A stretch of 64,000 nt of DNA. It comes from Streptomyces sp. R28 (lineage in GTDB: Bacteria; Actinomycetota; Actinomycetes; Streptomycetales; Streptomycetaceae). Positions 62,752 through 64,000 of this stretch are shown piece by piece. The notes under the pieces are model-generated. The model saw nothing but the letters and a program-made list of their open reading frames with translations. It did not search any database and had not been told where the DNA came from. The stretch is taken from the NCBI RefSeq assembly GCF_041052385.1, contig NZ_CP163439.1, positions 6,499,001 through 6,563,000 on the forward strand, written 5' to 3'. A program made the position numbers and the translations under genes. The first letter of the stretch is position 1. Each line of letters begins with the position of its first letter.

Positions 62752-63582
62752 ATGAGCGGATGGGACGGCGACGGCCACAGCTCCGGTTCCTGGTCGGAGC
62801 ATGAGCCGAGCGAGGAGAGAGGCCAGGCGGCCTGGGCCGCGCAGGAGCCGATCATTCCGCCACCGTGGGCGTCGGCCCGGACGCAGACCTTCTCGACGCC
62901 CCCGCACACTCCCGTTCCCGCTCCTCCCGCACCGCCCCGCGCCCGCCGCCTCCTGCTCGTCCTCGTCGCCGCGGCCGTCTTCGGCGCCGGCCTGGGCGCC
63001 GGCGTCTGGTTCCTCATCCGCGGCGACTCCGCCGCCACCGGAGCCGGGAGGACCCCCCTGCCAGGTGCCGCCGTCACCGCCCCGTCGCCCTCCACCCCCG
63101 GCTCCCTGGCGTCAGCCTCCGCCCCCGGCCCCGGCTACCGTCGCGCCCAGGACCCCGTCGGCTACACCCTCGACGTCCCCGAGGAGTGGATCCGCAGCCA
63201 GAGACAGGGAGAGAAGGCGCCGGTGGTCCTCTACGGTTCCCCGGAAGACGGACGCAGCCTGCAGATCTTCGCGCTCGCGGAAAACACCCCGGCCGAGTCC
63301 CTCGACCTCGCCGAGAACGACCCCGGTTACGGCTTCTCCACCCAGCCCGGCTACCAGGCCCTGGACCGCGCCTCGGCCGCCACCTGGTCCGAGCTGACCT
63401 ACCGCTACGACGACGAGAACCAGGGCCCCCGCCAGGTCGTCGACCACCGCTTCGAGGCCGCCGACGGCACGCTCTACGCGATCCGCGCCGCGGGCCCGGA
63501 GGACCTGGCCCCGGCACTGGTCCGCGAACCGCTCACCGCCGCACTGGAGTCCTTCTGCCCGGCGAGCGGGCGATGCCGGTGA
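62752..63582 (+). CDS. Membrane-anchored protein with extracytoplasmic domain
   Basis: Encodes 276 residues. Disordered proline-rich leader (PPPWASARTQTF...), one helix (LLLVLVAAAVFGAGLGAGVWFLI), a Pro/Ser/Ala linker and a folded outer domain (DPVGYTLDVPEEWIRSQRQGEKAPVVLYGSPEDGRSLQIFAL...FCPASGRCR). It resembles the Streptomyces proteins in which a PsbP/lipoprotein-like domain follows one helix. Function unknown. Confidence 0.78.
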   Translation: MSGWDGDGHSSGSWSEHEPSEERGQAAWAAQEPIIPPPWASARTQTFSTPPHTPVPAPPAPPRARRLLLVLVAAAVFGAGLGAGVWFLIRGDSAATGAGRTPLPGAAVTAPSPSTPGSLASASAPGPGYRRAQDPVGYTLDVPEEWIRSQRQGEKAPVVLYGSPEDGRSLQIFALAENTPAESLDLAENDPGYGFSTQPGYQALDRASAATWSELTYRYDDENQGPRQVVDHRFEAADGTLYAIRAAGPEDLAPALVREPLTAALESFCPASGRCR

Positions 63583-63616
63583 CGGGGGCCGGGACGGTTC
63601 AGGGGGTCAGGACGGT

Positions 63617-64000
63617 TCAGGGGTCCAGGCGCTTCTCGAACCAGTGGCTGCCGTAGATGTCGTCGGTGTAGGCGGGGATCTCCGTGTATCCGCAGGCCCG
63701 GTACATCGCCTGTGCCTCGGTGAGGGTGGCGTGTGTGTCGAGGCGTACGACGGTCAACTCCCGTGCGGTGGCCGCGTGTTCGAGGGCGTCGAGGAGGCGG
63801 CGGGCCAGGCCGAGGCGGCGGGCGTCCTTGTGCACCCAGACATGGCGGATCTCGCCGACGCGCGGTTCCAGGCGTCGTAGCGCCCCGCAGCCGACCGGCC
63901 GTCCCTCCTCGTACGCGACGAAGAAGGCGCCCGCGTCCCCGGACACCTCGTCCGGCCGGACCAGGAAGGACTTGTCGTAGCCCTCGGGGAAACGCTCGTC
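63617..64000 (-). CDS. GNAT-family N-acetyltransferase (partial)
   Basis: 128 codons to the window edge, still open at the 5' end. GNAT motif A VGEIRHVWVHKDARRLGLARRLLDALE with the R/K-LG-A acetyl-CoA loop (ARRLGLARRL), then LDTHATLTEAQAMYRACGY and a C-terminal HWFEKRL. The substrate is unknown. Confidence 0.9.
   Translation of the reverse strand, partial: DERFPEGYDKSFLVRPDEVSGDAGAFFVAYEEGRPVGCGALRRLEPRVGEIRHVWVHKDARRLGLARRLLDALEHAATARELTVVRLDTHATLTEAQAMYRACGYTEIPAYTDDIYGSHWFEKRLDP

Overview
The window is about 70% G+C, packed with short-gap operons, uses GTG and TTG starts freely, and carries IcmB, SWIM/MoxR/VWA genes, NlpC/P60 hydrolases, DUF3017 and XRE/DUF2690 proteins. This points to a Streptomyces chromosome core region. 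The order pcrA - icmB - sucCD - purNH - folD - mdh matches what I recall of the S. coelicolor SCO4790s-SCO4827 interval; no search was run.

Layout. 1-9 kb: a cut DoxX-like gene, PspC-type membrane proteins, a PspC sensor kinase with its LuxR regulator, a TDT-family exporter and two paralogous NlpC/P60 wall hydrolases, one behind a c-di-AMP (ydaO-type) riboswitch. 9-15.5 kb: pcrA helicase, a membrane M23 endopeptidase with a repetitive cytoplasmic tail, a lipase-like hydrolase and icmB. 15.5-24.7 kb: a two-armed cluster (DUF5691 and SWIM-finger genes on the minus strand; MoxR ATPase, DUF5682, a 57-residue ORF and a VWA protein on the plus strand) resembling the E. coli yehLMPQ set. 25-28.8 kb: two repetitive exported proteins. 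29-38 kb: sucCD, an HTH/sigma-like membrane regulator, DUF6350, purNH.

38-56 kb is the most unusual part. It holds four transmembrane Ser/Thr kinases whose outer ends carry a peptidoglycan-binding, two I36/crystallin-like and one transglycosylase-like domain. Three of the kinases are translationally coupled to an FHA-domain gene. Between them lie about eleven small exported proteins. Seven of the promoters share a dyad, CCT-N2-AA-N2-TT-N2-AGGTWCC, 65-93 bases ahead of the start codon. Signs of turnover include an amber-interrupted FHA gene, a stranded peptidoglycan-binding fragment, a truncated ATPase gene, a MerR gene between 13-base direct repeats, and a transposase fragment. My reading is a locally evolving envelope-sensing and secretion island under one unidentified regulator.

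56-64 kb returns to core genes: a small membrane protein, folD, DUF3017, two related HTH-plus-membrane proteins, mdh, an exported or membrane protein, and a GNAT acetyltransferase cut by the window end. No tRNA, rRNA, CRISPR array or intact mobile element was seen.
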